Of a stretch of DNA of 13,693 bases, positions 1 through 5,662 are shown piece after piece. Source of the stretch: Patescibacteria group bacterium UBA6805 (lineage in GTDB: Bacteria; Patescibacteriota; Minisyncoccia; Minisyncoccales; Minisyncoccaceae). The notes beneath the pieces were generated by a model, which was not told the DNA's origin, did not search any database, and saw only the letters and a program-made list of their open reading frames with translations. The stretch is taken from NCBI GenBank assembly GCA_002452735.1, contig DKFD01000004.1, positions 1 through 13,693 on the forward strand, given 5' to 3'. How positions within the stretch are numbered: the stretch's first letter is position 1; every line of letters starts with the position of its first letter. Made by a program: the position numbers and the translations under genes.

Positions 1-789
1 GTTTCCATGGCCGGGGTTTCGGACAGGGCCAAAATTGCCAGAGGAAAAGTGTTCCTTAATTCAATAGATAATTCTTTATTGTTAGCCAAAGTATCTCAAT
101 GGAAGCTGGACGAGGTTAATGCCGGCCAAACACCGGATTCGTGGGGAGCAAACGATGGGACGGCAACAGGAACAATCCTTCAAGAGTCAGGGTGCATTTC
201 TGGAAAATGTTTAAATTTTAACGGGAGCTCGGACTTTATTAGCTGTGGTGCCGGAAATAGTTTAAATATAACAGAATCAATAACAATAAGCGTTTGGATA
301 AAGCCAATGGGCAGCAGTGGACAGGAAGGAATTATAGGCACCCCAAATTTTAGCAGCGCATACGGTCTTTATATAAGACATAGCCCTGGTGCAGATATCG
401 GATTTCAATTTAATAATGGGTCAACCAGGTATTATTTAATGGCGGGGAATTTAAATTATGGAGACTGGAACTATATTGCCAGCTCTTGGGATGGAAGCAA
501 TATGAAAATATATATTAACAACGTGAAATACTCTTCCGGGCAAGGATCGACTGCCCAGGCCAGAAACTTTCAAGAGTTTCGTATGGGCTATACCGGAAGC
601 ATAGCAGCTCCGATTTATTTCAATGGCTTGATAGATGATGTCCGCATATACAACCAAGCCATTCCAACCTCTCAAGTTCGGCAAAACTATTTCATAGGGT
701 TAAACAATCTATACAAGAACGGGGAGTTGATGCGAACAGAATATATTCAAAGAATAACGGCGTTGAAAAGCGACTTTTCTCAAAAATGA
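1..789 (+). CDS. LamG-domain type IV pilin-like protein, 5'-truncated by window edge
   Basis: The reading frame is open from base 1 and 262 residues are visible. The first residues, VSMAGVSDRAKIARGK, match the end of a type IV pilin N-terminal helix; the pilin beginning at 13578 has VSMAGVSEKAAIA at the same point. The missing part therefore probably carries the FTLIE prepilin-peptidase signal and hydrophobic helix. From about visible residue 30 to 225 there is a laminin-G/concanavalin A-like beta-sandwich (LamG type 3): WKLDE, CLNFNGSSDFISC, ITISVWIKP, WNYIASSWDGSNMKIYINN and FNGLIDDVRIYNQAI are typical blocks. Secreted Parcubacteria pilin-like proteins often join a pilin stem to a LamG head, which suggests a surface fibre or adhesin binding glycans or proteins. 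The ligand cannot be read from sequence. No clear terminator follows the stop. The ATG at base 7 is an internal methionine, not the start. Confidence 0.85.
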   Translation, partial: VSMAGVSDRAKIARGKVFLNSIDNSLLLAKVSQWKLDEVNAGQTPDSWGANDGTATGTILQESGCISGKCLNFNGSSDFISCGAGNSLNITESITISVWIKPMGSSGQEGIIGTPNFSSAYGLYIRHSPGADIGFQFNNGSTRYYLMAGNLNYGDWNYIASSWDGSNMKIYINNVKYSSGQGSTAQARNFQEFRMGYTGSIAAPIYFNGLIDDVRIYNQAIPTSQVRQNYFIGLNNLYKNGELMRTEYIQRITALKSDFSQK

Positions 790-816
790 ATCGGTATTTA
801 TCTCATTGTCCGCATC

Positions 817-845
817 TTGACAACACTCCCATATTTATATATAAC
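817..845 (+). promoter_or_regulatory. Sigma70-type promoter for the gene at 869
   Basis: TTGACA (817-822) and TATAAC (840-845) are separated by exactly 17 bases. Transcription should start near 852, leaving a leader of about 17 nt that contains little besides the Shine-Dalgarno sequence. Confidence 0.75.
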
Positions 846-868
846 TTAATCGTCCCGAGGTGAGGATA

Positions 869-1420
869 ATGATTAAAAAAGCACTGGAGTCGACTGAACT
901 TTTTACAACTGAAGAGCTCGAAAAAATCAAATCTTTTCTGGACAAGGGGTTTAACTCTCCGATTGCGCAAATCTGCATCGCCAGCATCTTCATTGAAGCG
1001 AAAAAGAGCGAGAAGCCCGTTGCCGAAGTCGTTGTCGCATGCGAAAAAGAATGGTACGGAAATTGGCGCTCCCAACATCCCGACATCAGAGGAAACATTT
1101 TGGCTCCCGGAGACGCTGGAAAGCAAAACGCGGAATCGCTCTGGAACGTCTATGATTTCCTTGGGATTCCCAAAGGATGGTTTGAGGTTAAAACCAAGAA
1201 TTCGACCTACTGGTTCGGCAGAGACGAAGGAGGCGGAATACGGTCCGTTTCAACAGATTCTTGCTTGCCCTTGCTGCGGCATCGGTGCAAGATAACCGTT
1301 CTTGCCGTTGGCAAAGAAATGGGATTCGACTACGTCCCCCTTAACGGGCGCTATCGTGCGACATCAACCGTCGTCTCGATTATCAAGCCAGAGGAAGGTC
1401 CGAAAGAGGCTAAAGCATAG
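869..1420 (+). CDS. Hypothetical protein, 183 residues
   Basis: No family recognised. I chose ATG 869 over the upstream in-frame GTG 860 because GAGGTGAG (857-864) is a strong Shine-Dalgarno at normal distance from 869 and would overlap the GTG. The N-terminal third is helical (KALESTELFTTEELEKIKSFLDKGF). The middle has a hydrophobic stretch, IAQICIASIFIEAKK, then a Trp/Tyr-rich segment (CEKEWYGNWRSQHPDIRG, GWFEVKTKNSTYWFGRDEGGG). The C-terminal part is beta-rich. There is no signal peptide. The gene is monocistronic, with a near-consensus promoter immediately upstream and an intrinsic terminator overlapping its stop codon. Its leader resembles those of the genes at 3940 and 4217. Bona fide coding status is well supported by these signals; function is unknown. 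Confidence 0.75.
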   Translation: MIKKALESTELFTTEELEKIKSFLDKGFNSPIAQICIASIFIEAKKSEKPVAEVVVACEKEWYGNWRSQHPDIRGNILAPGDAGKQNAESLWNVYDFLGIPKGWFEVKTKNSTYWFGRDEGGGIRSVSTDSCLPLLRHRCKITVLAVGKEMGFDYVPLNGRYRATSTVVSIIKPEEGPKEAKA

Positions 1421-1431
1421 CCTCGTTTTTT
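1406..1431 (+). terminator. Intrinsic terminator overlapping the stop codon
   Basis: GAGGCTA (1406-1412) pairs with TAGCCTC (1418-1424) around the loop AAGCA, followed by GTTTTTT. The TAG stop (1418-1420) lies in the 3' arm. On the minus strand the same hairpin is followed by only TTTC, so it may also weakly end the convergent DHH gene. Confidence 0.8.
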
Positions 1432-1441
1432 ATACGTAAAA

Positions 1442-2971
1442 TTATTCGTCTTGTTTCTCGTAATTCAGCTCTCTGGCCTGTTTTTTGATGTTTTCTATGA
1501 TATCGTTAAGATGAGCGGGAATGAACTTGATTGCTCCGGCGCATTCATGGCCCCCTCCCTCAGCGTGGGAATGGGGAATATCCTCCTTTATCCTTTTAAT
1601 CATCTTGGCGACCGGCAGAACCGGCTTGTTGGCCCTGACAATAATCATGTCTGATAAGTATCCTATGGTTACGACCGGGAGAGTCTCCCTGTCTATCACC
1701 ACCGTATCGTGAATCATGCTTACCACTTTGCCCGGAGCCGGGTATCTGAATTTCATCGTATACTTTTCCAAATCAATGGTTGAAAAAACTATGCCGCTGA
1801 GATTCTGGGTTCTCAAATAGGGGAGAGTGCTTTCTAGCTGGGTTTTGACTCCTTTCCTGACTTCTTCGTTTATTATCTTCACCAACTCCGGATTGTTGTA
1901 CAATTCTTCGTAAATGCCTTTTCCAGAATCAAACTTAAGTTGGTAAGCGATGAAGTCAATGGCTGTGCCTATCTCTTCCAACTCTTTCTTGCTCCTCCCG
2001 CTTTTCTTGATATAGTCATCGGCTTCTTTGATGCTTGACCGGTCGGTTATTCCGGCCACGGCAGGCAGACTGGGATTGGAATAATCCTCGCATATCCATC
2101 TGGCTAGCTCGTAAGCCAGCATGCCGGCGCAGGTCTGGCTGTCCAATCCTTCAATGTAAGGATTGAGATGCAAAGACAAATACGGGTCAACCAATGTTTT
2201 CTTCTTTTCAATGACCACGGGATTGTGATGGTCAATGACTATTACCTCAAACCCGATGGACTTCATTGTTTTCAGCCCGAAGATGTCTTCCGGAGTAGAG
2301 CCGTTGTCCAGGACGACTATAAGGGGCTGTTTCTGGCCGTGCGGCTCTATTATCTTCTTAATCAGGACCACGTCTTTGAAAGCGTCTATGATGTCGTAAT
2401 ACGGGGCCCGGCTCGGAGACCTGAAAAGATTATAGTCGGGATTGGCTCCTATTTTCTTCATTAGAAGCTTGCACGAGGATTCTATGGCCAGGCCGGCGTT
2501 TATGCCGTCGGAATCGGAATGGTGCCTTATCATTATGGGCTGGTTCTCCAATACCGCCTTCCTTATTCTTTTGGCGATTTTTAAAAAGTATGGTCTCAGC
2601 TTTTCCAGCCTTTCCGAGGCAATGGTGAAAGAAGTATTCGTCGGCTCGCTGTTCTTGTCAATAATGGAGTCAAAATCTGCTTTTGCTTCCCTTATTCTTT
2701 CAATCTCTATCTGCAGCCTTCCCGCCCTAATATTGGCAAACCCCGCTATCTCAATGATATCGCCCACGTCAAAATCAGAATCCTTTATCACCGCGTCAGC
2801 CATGCTGTAGCCATCGCTGACGGTAAAGATAACCGGACCGGGCTGAGCCCTTCTCATTATCTTGACTATCCCCCTGAAATTATCTCCGCCCTTGAGAGCG
2901 GCCATGTTTTTGTTTGTTCTTTTTTCAAAAACATCATTATTTTTGTTTTTCATATTTTTAGATACTATCAT
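1442..2971 (-). CDS. OB-fold DHH/DHHA1 phosphoesterase (archaeal RecJ-like)
   Basis: A 509-residue predicted Mn-dependent phosphoesterase or exonuclease of the DHH superfamily. Visible in order: a lysine/asparagine-rich N-terminus; an OB-fold nucleic-acid-binding region at about 30-95 (GIVKIMRRAQPGPVIFTVSD, DVGDIIEIAGFANIRAGRLQIEI); DHH motif I HHSDSDG (150-156); motif II VVLDNGS (D222); the signature IVIDHHN (D247-H248-H249); AGITD (D310); and the DHHA1 motif HAEGGGH (469-475). All catalytic metal ligands appear intact. An OB domain placed before DHH resembles the archaeal RecJ-like group more than bacterial RecJ, where OB lies after DHHA1. DNA or RNA end processing is the likely role; an oligonucleotide or cyclic-dinucleotide substrate is possible. 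The start is uncertain: ATG 2971 has no clear Shine-Dalgarno and ATG codons 7 and 23 are alternatives. Confidence 0.85.
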   Translation of the reverse strand: MIVSKNMKNKNNDVFEKRTNKNMAALKGGDNFRGIVKIMRRAQPGPVIFTVSDGYSMADAVIKDSDFDVGDIIEIAGFANIRAGRLQIEIERIREAKADFDSIIDKNSEPTNTSFTIASERLEKLRPYFLKIAKRIRKAVLENQPIMIRHHSDSDGINAGLAIESSCKLLMKKIGANPDYNLFRSPSRAPYYDIIDAFKDVVLIKKIIEPHGQKQPLIVVLDNGSTPEDIFGLKTMKSIGFEVIVIDHHNPVVIEKKKTLVDPYLSLHLNPYIEGLDSQTCAGMLAYELARWICEDYSNPSLPAVAGITDRSSIKEADDYIKKSGRSKKELEEIGTAIDFIAYQLKFDSGKGIYEELYNNPELVKIINEEVRKGVKTQLESTLPYLRTQNLSGIVFSTIDLEKYTMKFRYPAPGKVVSMIHDTVVIDRETLPVVTIGYLSDMIIVRANKPVLPVAKMIKRIKEDIPHSHAEGGGHECAGAIKFIPAHLNDIIENIKKQARELNYEKQDE

Positions 2972-3010
2972 ACTTCGATTCTTTTTTCAATTTGGCCGTG
3001 CATTAAAGAA

Positions 3011-3039
3011 TTGACAAATACCGTTATTATGTTTATAAT
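3011..3039 (+). promoter_or_regulatory. Consensus sigma70-type promoter for the gene at 3077
   Basis: TTGACA (3011-3016) and TATAAT (3034-3039) are both perfect and are separated by 17 bases. Expected start is near 3046. A weaker minus-strand pair, TTGTTT (3055-3060) and TATAAA (3032-3037), overlaps it and could drive the divergent DHH gene. Confidence 0.85.
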
Positions 3040-3076
3040 CTTCTTGCTCTTTTAAAACAAAAATGGGAGCGAAAAA

Positions 3077-3868
3077 ATGAGTCTGCTTAGCTACTTCATT
3101 AAAAAGACCTTTGATGGTCAGGTATCTCAAGACGAACAATGCAGAGAACTGATTGCAAGAATAGAAAACGATTACAATCTTAACTTGAAACCGCTTACTC
3201 TCAAGAACCTGTCAAGCTATTTTCTAATCGACATGCTGGAAAGGATTTTTAGCAGGGGGAATATAACTGACCTGCCTGAAAAAATCAATGTTTTGGATGT
3301 CGGAACAGGAGAGTGGTATTATGCGCCTGCCTTATTAAATTTCTTCAAGTTTTGGAACGGCCCGAGAAAGGTCTGTCTGGAAGGAGTGGATTTTCCCGAA
3401 AAAGACCACCGGAAATCGATAAGAAAGCTCTACAAAAACTGGGACCTCAAAATCCACTGGGGCGATGTCATGGATTTAAAAGAACACGGCCGCTATGACA
3501 TCATTTTCATGGCGCACATGTTAACTGGGCCGCGCCATTTCAGAAAATTCAAGGTTCCTTACTGCCCCCCAAGCTCAATGTTCCCCAAGATGCAATCTCT
3601 GGGAAAGACCAACGGCCTTTTCATAGTAACGGCTTATGAATGGGCGGGAGAAGCCTCTATCCTCAACTACTTTGAAAACAAGTTGGCGGAAATAAATTAT
3701 AATCCAAAGGCGGGAGAAAGCCTTTCTAATGCCATTGGGGGATACCAAGGTTTCCATAACAACGTGGTTTGCCTTTTTAGAGACCCTTATGTGAATTTAC
3801 AGGCCTGCAGAAAGAGAGAAAAAGACGGGGGAGAGTGGGATAAAATTATGTCAAAGTTTGACCTTTGA
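3077..3868 (+). CDS. Predicted SAM-dependent class I methyltransferase-like protein
   Basis: 263 residues; GGGAG (3065-3069) is a Shine-Dalgarno 7 nt before the ATG. After a helical N-terminal region (1-65) comes a Rossmann-type core. The glycine-rich SAM loop is NVLDVGTGEW (71-80), an acidic residue ends strand 2 (GVDFPE, D105), WGDVMDL (128-134) fits the adenine-contacting loop, and YDIIFMAHML (140-149) fits strand 4. A Cys/Pro-rich loop (VPYCPPSSMFPKM) follows, then strand 5 (GLFIVTAYEW) and a C-terminal region rich in Asn/Gly. The fold assignment is good; the substrate cannot be inferred. The NPPY motif of N-methyltransferases is not present. It stands alone between its own promoter and a terminator that contains its stop codon. 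Confidence 0.7.
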   Translation: MSLLSYFIKKTFDGQVSQDEQCRELIARIENDYNLNLKPLTLKNLSSYFLIDMLERIFSRGNITDLPEKINVLDVGTGEWYYAPALLNFFKFWNGPRKVCLEGVDFPEKDHRKSIRKLYKNWDLKIHWGDVMDLKEHGRYDIIFMAHMLTGPRHFRKFKVPYCPPSSMFPKMQSLGKTNGLFIVTAYEWAGEASILNYFENKLAEINYNPKAGESLSNAIGGYQGFHNNVVCLFRDPYVNLQACRKREKDGGEWDKIMSKFDL

Positions 3869-3876
3869 CTTTTTTA
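3850..3876 (+). terminator. Intrinsic terminator overlapping the stop codon
   Basis: GTCAAAG (3850-3856) pairs with CTTTGAC (3863-3869) around a six-base loop and is followed by a T-rich tract. The TGA stop of the methyltransferase-like gene is in the 3' arm. Confidence 0.75.
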
Positions 3877-3892
3877 TTTATATTCCATTCTC

Positions 3893-3921
3893 TTGACTTT
3901 ATCGCCGATTAGCAATATTAA
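3893..3921 (+). promoter_or_regulatory. Promoter for the zinc-ribbon gene
   Basis: TTGACT (3893-3898) and TATTAA (3916-3921) have 17-base spacing. The predicted start, around 3928, places the Shine-Dalgarno at the very 5' end of the transcript. Confidence 0.6.
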
Positions 3922-3939
3922 ATAGCCAAGGTGATAACC

Positions 3940-4206
3940 TTGAAGAAAAAACAGGAAACCGCCGCAATCATGCGCATAGAAGGCCTCGGCCTCTGCGAAC
4001 ACTGCCAGGCTCTGTTGTCCATTGAAAACATGCCGGCCGAATCCATGGATGCCGAATGGCGATGCCCGAGCTGCAACGTGATTCTGACCAACAAAACATT
4101 CGGTTTTGAAGAAACCGAGGAGGGATGCAAAAGAACCAGATGGGTGGGGCCTGACAAAAAATGGGTATCCCAGAGGCCGGACAGAAACTTTGATCCAGTA
4201 GCTTGA
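3940..4206 (+). CDS. Small zinc-ribbon-like protein, 88 residues
   Basis: The start is read as TTG 3940, because AAGGTGAT (3928-3935) is an excellent Shine-Dalgarno for it; the alternative in-frame GTG 3931 lies inside that Shine-Dalgarno. Two CxxC knuckles, CEHC (19-22) and CPSC (42-45), suggest one zinc site. The rest is charged (GFEETEEGCKRTRWVGPDKKW). Such single-ribbon proteins commonly bind nucleic acid or protein partners, but no specific family is recognised. The next gene starts 10 nt after this stop, with its Shine-Dalgarno overlapping the TGA, so the two are probably translated from one mRNA. Confidence 0.65.
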   Translation: MKKKQETAAIMRIEGLGLCEHCQALLSIENMPAESMDAEWRCPSCNVILTNKTFGFEETEEGCKRTRWVGPDKKWVSQRPDRNFDPVA

Positions 4207-4216
4207 GTTGATTATC

Positions 4217-4435
4217 GTGCTAACTGCAGAAGAAATAGGCAGGATGGCCGAAGAGGCACTGGCCGAGGACAACAGCCTGGATCTCGAGGCGATAGAAGAA
4301 ATGGGCAGGATGGCCGAAGAGGCACTGGCTGAAGAAGCGCTGAACCGCGAGACTGACCACAAGATTGACCAGTTGAAAAACCAGCTGGATGGGATGTATC
4401 AAGGCCTTTGCCCTAATGATCCCGTAATTAATTAG
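4217..4435 (+). CDS. Small acidic helical protein with internal duplication
   Basis: 72 residues from GTG 4217, chosen because GAGTTGAT (4205-4212) lies at the same distance as the leaders of the genes at 869 and 3940; TTG 4208 is an alternative. The N-terminal half contains two copies of GRMAEEALAE (residues 8-17 and 30-39), encoded by a perfect 26-bp direct repeat. The C-terminal half is a likely amphipathic helix or coiled coil (ETDHKIDQLKNQLDGMYQ). Function unknown. It is probably co-transcribed with the zinc-ribbon gene and ends at a strong terminator. Confidence 0.6.
   Translation: MLTAEEIGRMAEEALAEDNSLDLEAIEEMGRMAEEALAEEALNRETDHKIDQLKNQLDGMYQGLCPNDPVIN
4238..4329 (+). repeat. Perfect 26-bp direct repeat inside the gene at 4217
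   Basis: Bases 4238-4263 and 4304-4329 are identical and begin GGCAGGATGGCC. The period is 66 bases, or 22 codons, so the duplication preserves the reading frame and repeats GRMAEEALA. Confidence 0.9.
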
Positions 4436-4461
4436 GTGACCAAAATGGTCACTCTTTTTTT
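4436..4461 (+). terminator. Strong intrinsic terminator
   Basis: GTGACCA (4436-4442) pairs with TGGTCAC (4446-4452) around AAA and is followed by TC and a run of seven T. It begins directly after the TAG stop of the gene at 4217. Confidence 0.85.
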
Positions 4462-4463
4462 AT

Positions 4464-4492
4464 TTGCTTTTTTATTCTTCTCCTGATATAAT
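4464..4492 (+). promoter_or_regulatory. Extended -10 promoter for the metallothionein-like gene
   Basis: TTGCTT (4464-4469), 17 bases, then TATAAT (4487-4492) preceded by TGA, giving an extended -10. The leader is about 32 nt and AT-rich. Confidence 0.65.
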
Positions 4493-4530
4493 TGTTTAAA
4501 GGTGGATAATAATTTTTAATTAATAAAAAC

Positions 4531-4683
4531 ATGGAAAACGAAGAAAAAAAATGCAACTGCGGAATGCCTTTGAACGAAAAAACGGAATGTGCCTGCAGTC
4601 CGGAAGTTTGCGTTTGTTGCTGCGAATGTCCGCCCGACTGCCAATGCGGCTGCCAGGGGAAAAAGGAACAATTAGATAAATAA
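4531..4683 (+). CDS. Metallothionein-like cysteine-rich mini-protein, 50 residues
   Basis: The ORF encodes 50 residues, 12 of them cysteine (positions 8, 10, 20, 22, 27, 29, 30, 31, 33, 37, 39, 41), arranged as CxC, CxC, CxCCCxC and CxCxC. Aromatic residues are absent and the ends are rich in Lys and Glu. This is the composition of a metallothionein, a cytosolic thiolate cluster binding Zn, Cu or Cd, but I cannot place it in a named bacterial family. A small iron-sulfur or zinc-binding peptide is the alternative. It has a good promoter and terminator-insulated upstream boundary, no Shine-Dalgarno, and lies 16 nt before a membrane-protein gene that is probably in the same transcript. Confidence 0.65.
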   Translation: MENEEKKCNCGMPLNEKTECACSPEVCVCCCECPPDCQCGCQGKKEQLDK

Positions 4684-4699
4684 GAATAATTTAATTTTT

Positions 4700-5059
4700 A
4701 TGGATGCTTCTAAGATGTTTAATCGCACAGCGAAAGCCCTGATTGTCGTTTATGCGATTTTCCTGAGCCTATTTTCTCTGGACGCTTTCACCGGAGGCGC
4801 TCCCTGGTACATGCAGCTGAGAGGATTTTTGATTCACCTTGTCCCGACCTACATCGTCATCGCCCTGGCCGTCCTTGCCTGGAAGAACGCGAAGATGGGA
4901 GGAATCGCCATAATCATTTTCGGAATCATTTTCACTATGTATTTCGGAATATATAATCTGAGCGACCCCAACACGCTTCTAACTTTTATGATGCTCGCGT
5001 TTCCTTTGTTCTTAACGGGCCTGCTGTTCTGGCTAAGCTTTAAAAAGCAAAACGCCTAA
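4700..5059 (+). CDS. Four-helix integral membrane protein, 119 residues
   Basis: Hydrophobic segments fall at about 12-29 (ALIVVYAIFLSLFSLDAF), 42-61, 67-84 and 93-113, separated by short loops, with a basic C-terminus (FKKQNA). This resembles a DUF-type inner membrane protein often found in Parcubacteria; no transport or enzymatic motif is visible. It has no Shine-Dalgarno and follows the metallothionein-like gene by 16 nt, so co-transcription is likely. A link to metal handling would be only an inference from position. It runs convergently into the proposed minus-strand RNA, whose terminator hairpin overlaps the last codons. Confidence 0.7.
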   Translation: MDASKMFNRTAKALIVVYAIFLSLFSLDAFTGGAPWYMQLRGFLIHLVPTYIVIALAVLAWKNAKMGGIAIIIFGIIFTMYFGIYNLSDPNTLLTFMMLAFPLFLTGLLFWLSFKKQNA

Positions 5060-5074
5060 CGATTATTAGGACGT
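5042..5074 (-). terminator. Terminator of the candidate structured RNA
   Basis: Read on the minus strand, ACG plus CCTAA (with one bulged T) pairs with TTAGGCGT around a six-base loop and is followed by TTTGCTTTTT. It has no T-run on the plus strand, so it does not serve the convergent membrane-protein gene. Confidence 0.55.
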
Positions 5075-5587
5075 AAATGCAAGAAAGGTGAAGGATAGGG
5101 GATTTGGCAAGCCATTCCCCGTGTTCTTCATAATGGTCGCGAGTAGGCGTGACCATGACGCTGGATTCTTTCCGTAGCCGACGCTATGGTCGGCGGTCTA
5201 CTAGTAAGGCTTCAATCGATTTCACCTGACGAAAGGTGGTTTGTCTCGAAGGGAAGGAAAAGCGGATGAGAAGAGGCTCAACGGGCAAAGGGGAGGTGGA
5301 CCTGCCTGCCATCAATCAAGGTGGGTCAAAAAGGCAAGCGGTCGATAGCGCCCGGAGCAACTCTTAAATAGACGCTCCCTTCCTTTCGATCTCACGGCAC
5401 GATTTTCTATAATTTATGTTTATGTGGTGATTAGAGATTTATTGATGAGTCAGACGGGACCCAACAAAATTCCTGATTTCTCTATGGGCTGAGACCATAA
5501 CCGTTCCTGTTAACCAGCCGTTCAATTTGAGTGTTCCTCAATCAATGCTTTTTTGGTGGCCAACTAAGCACGACTAGCGTCATACTT

Positions 5588-5632
5588 GATGGCCTGCTTT
5601 AGCGGTCGGACCGTTAAAGTAGACCATCAAAT
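5588..5632. repeat. Long near-perfect inverted repeat (45-nt hairpin)
   Basis: Two 21-base arms around the triplet CGG pair at 20 of 21 positions when G-U pairs are allowed on the plus strand (18 Watson-Crick). On the minus strand, 19 of 21 pair. It begins TTGATGG and ends CCATCAA, and forms the promoter-proximal hairpin of the candidate RNA. Confidence 0.8.
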
Positions 5633-5662
5633 ACCTTCTTTTGTCTATTAAAAGGACTGTTT

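Larger units (their letters stand above)
5042..5658 (-). ncRNA. Candidate large structured non-coding RNA, about 615 nt
   Basis: No ORF of 60 codons occurs on either strand across about 600 bases. On the minus strand the region is bounded by a near-consensus promoter and an intrinsic-type terminator. It is dense in base pairing. A composite 14-bp helix joins 5271-5286 to 5350-5365, and CGAAGGGAAGG (5247-5257) pairs with 5378-5388. Local hairpins include GGGGA/TCCCC (5098-5120), ATGGTC/GACCAT (5133-5156), GCCGAC/GTCGGC (5177-5194), CACCT/AGGTG (5223-5238) and a 45-nt hairpin at 5588-5632. I could not find tmRNA, RNase P (no GAGGAAAGUC/ACAGAA pair), SRP, tRNA or group I/II intron signatures. 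Strand is not certain: several helices use G-U pairs only if the RNA is plus-strand, but I see no good plus promoter. Large ornate RNAs such as ROOL, GOLLD and OLE are of similar size and are the families to compare. Confidence 0.5.

Noticed and set aside
5340..5371. Resemblance to the RNase P RNA block CCCGGAGCAA followed by AAATAG on the plus strand
   Set aside because: The block matches well locally, but the paired catalytic-core signatures GAGGAAAGUC and ACAGAANCCGG are not found at suitable distances on that strand. I therefore do not call RNase P; a covariance search should still test it.
5385..5413. Plus-strand promoter from TATAAT at 5408-5413
   Set aside because: The -10 is perfect, but the base block at -35 (TTCGAT) is poor, there is no extended -10, and no plus-strand gene follows.
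5042..5658. Group II intron or retroelement
   Set aside because: No domain V sequence, no GUGYG 5' end and no reverse transcriptase gene in the window.
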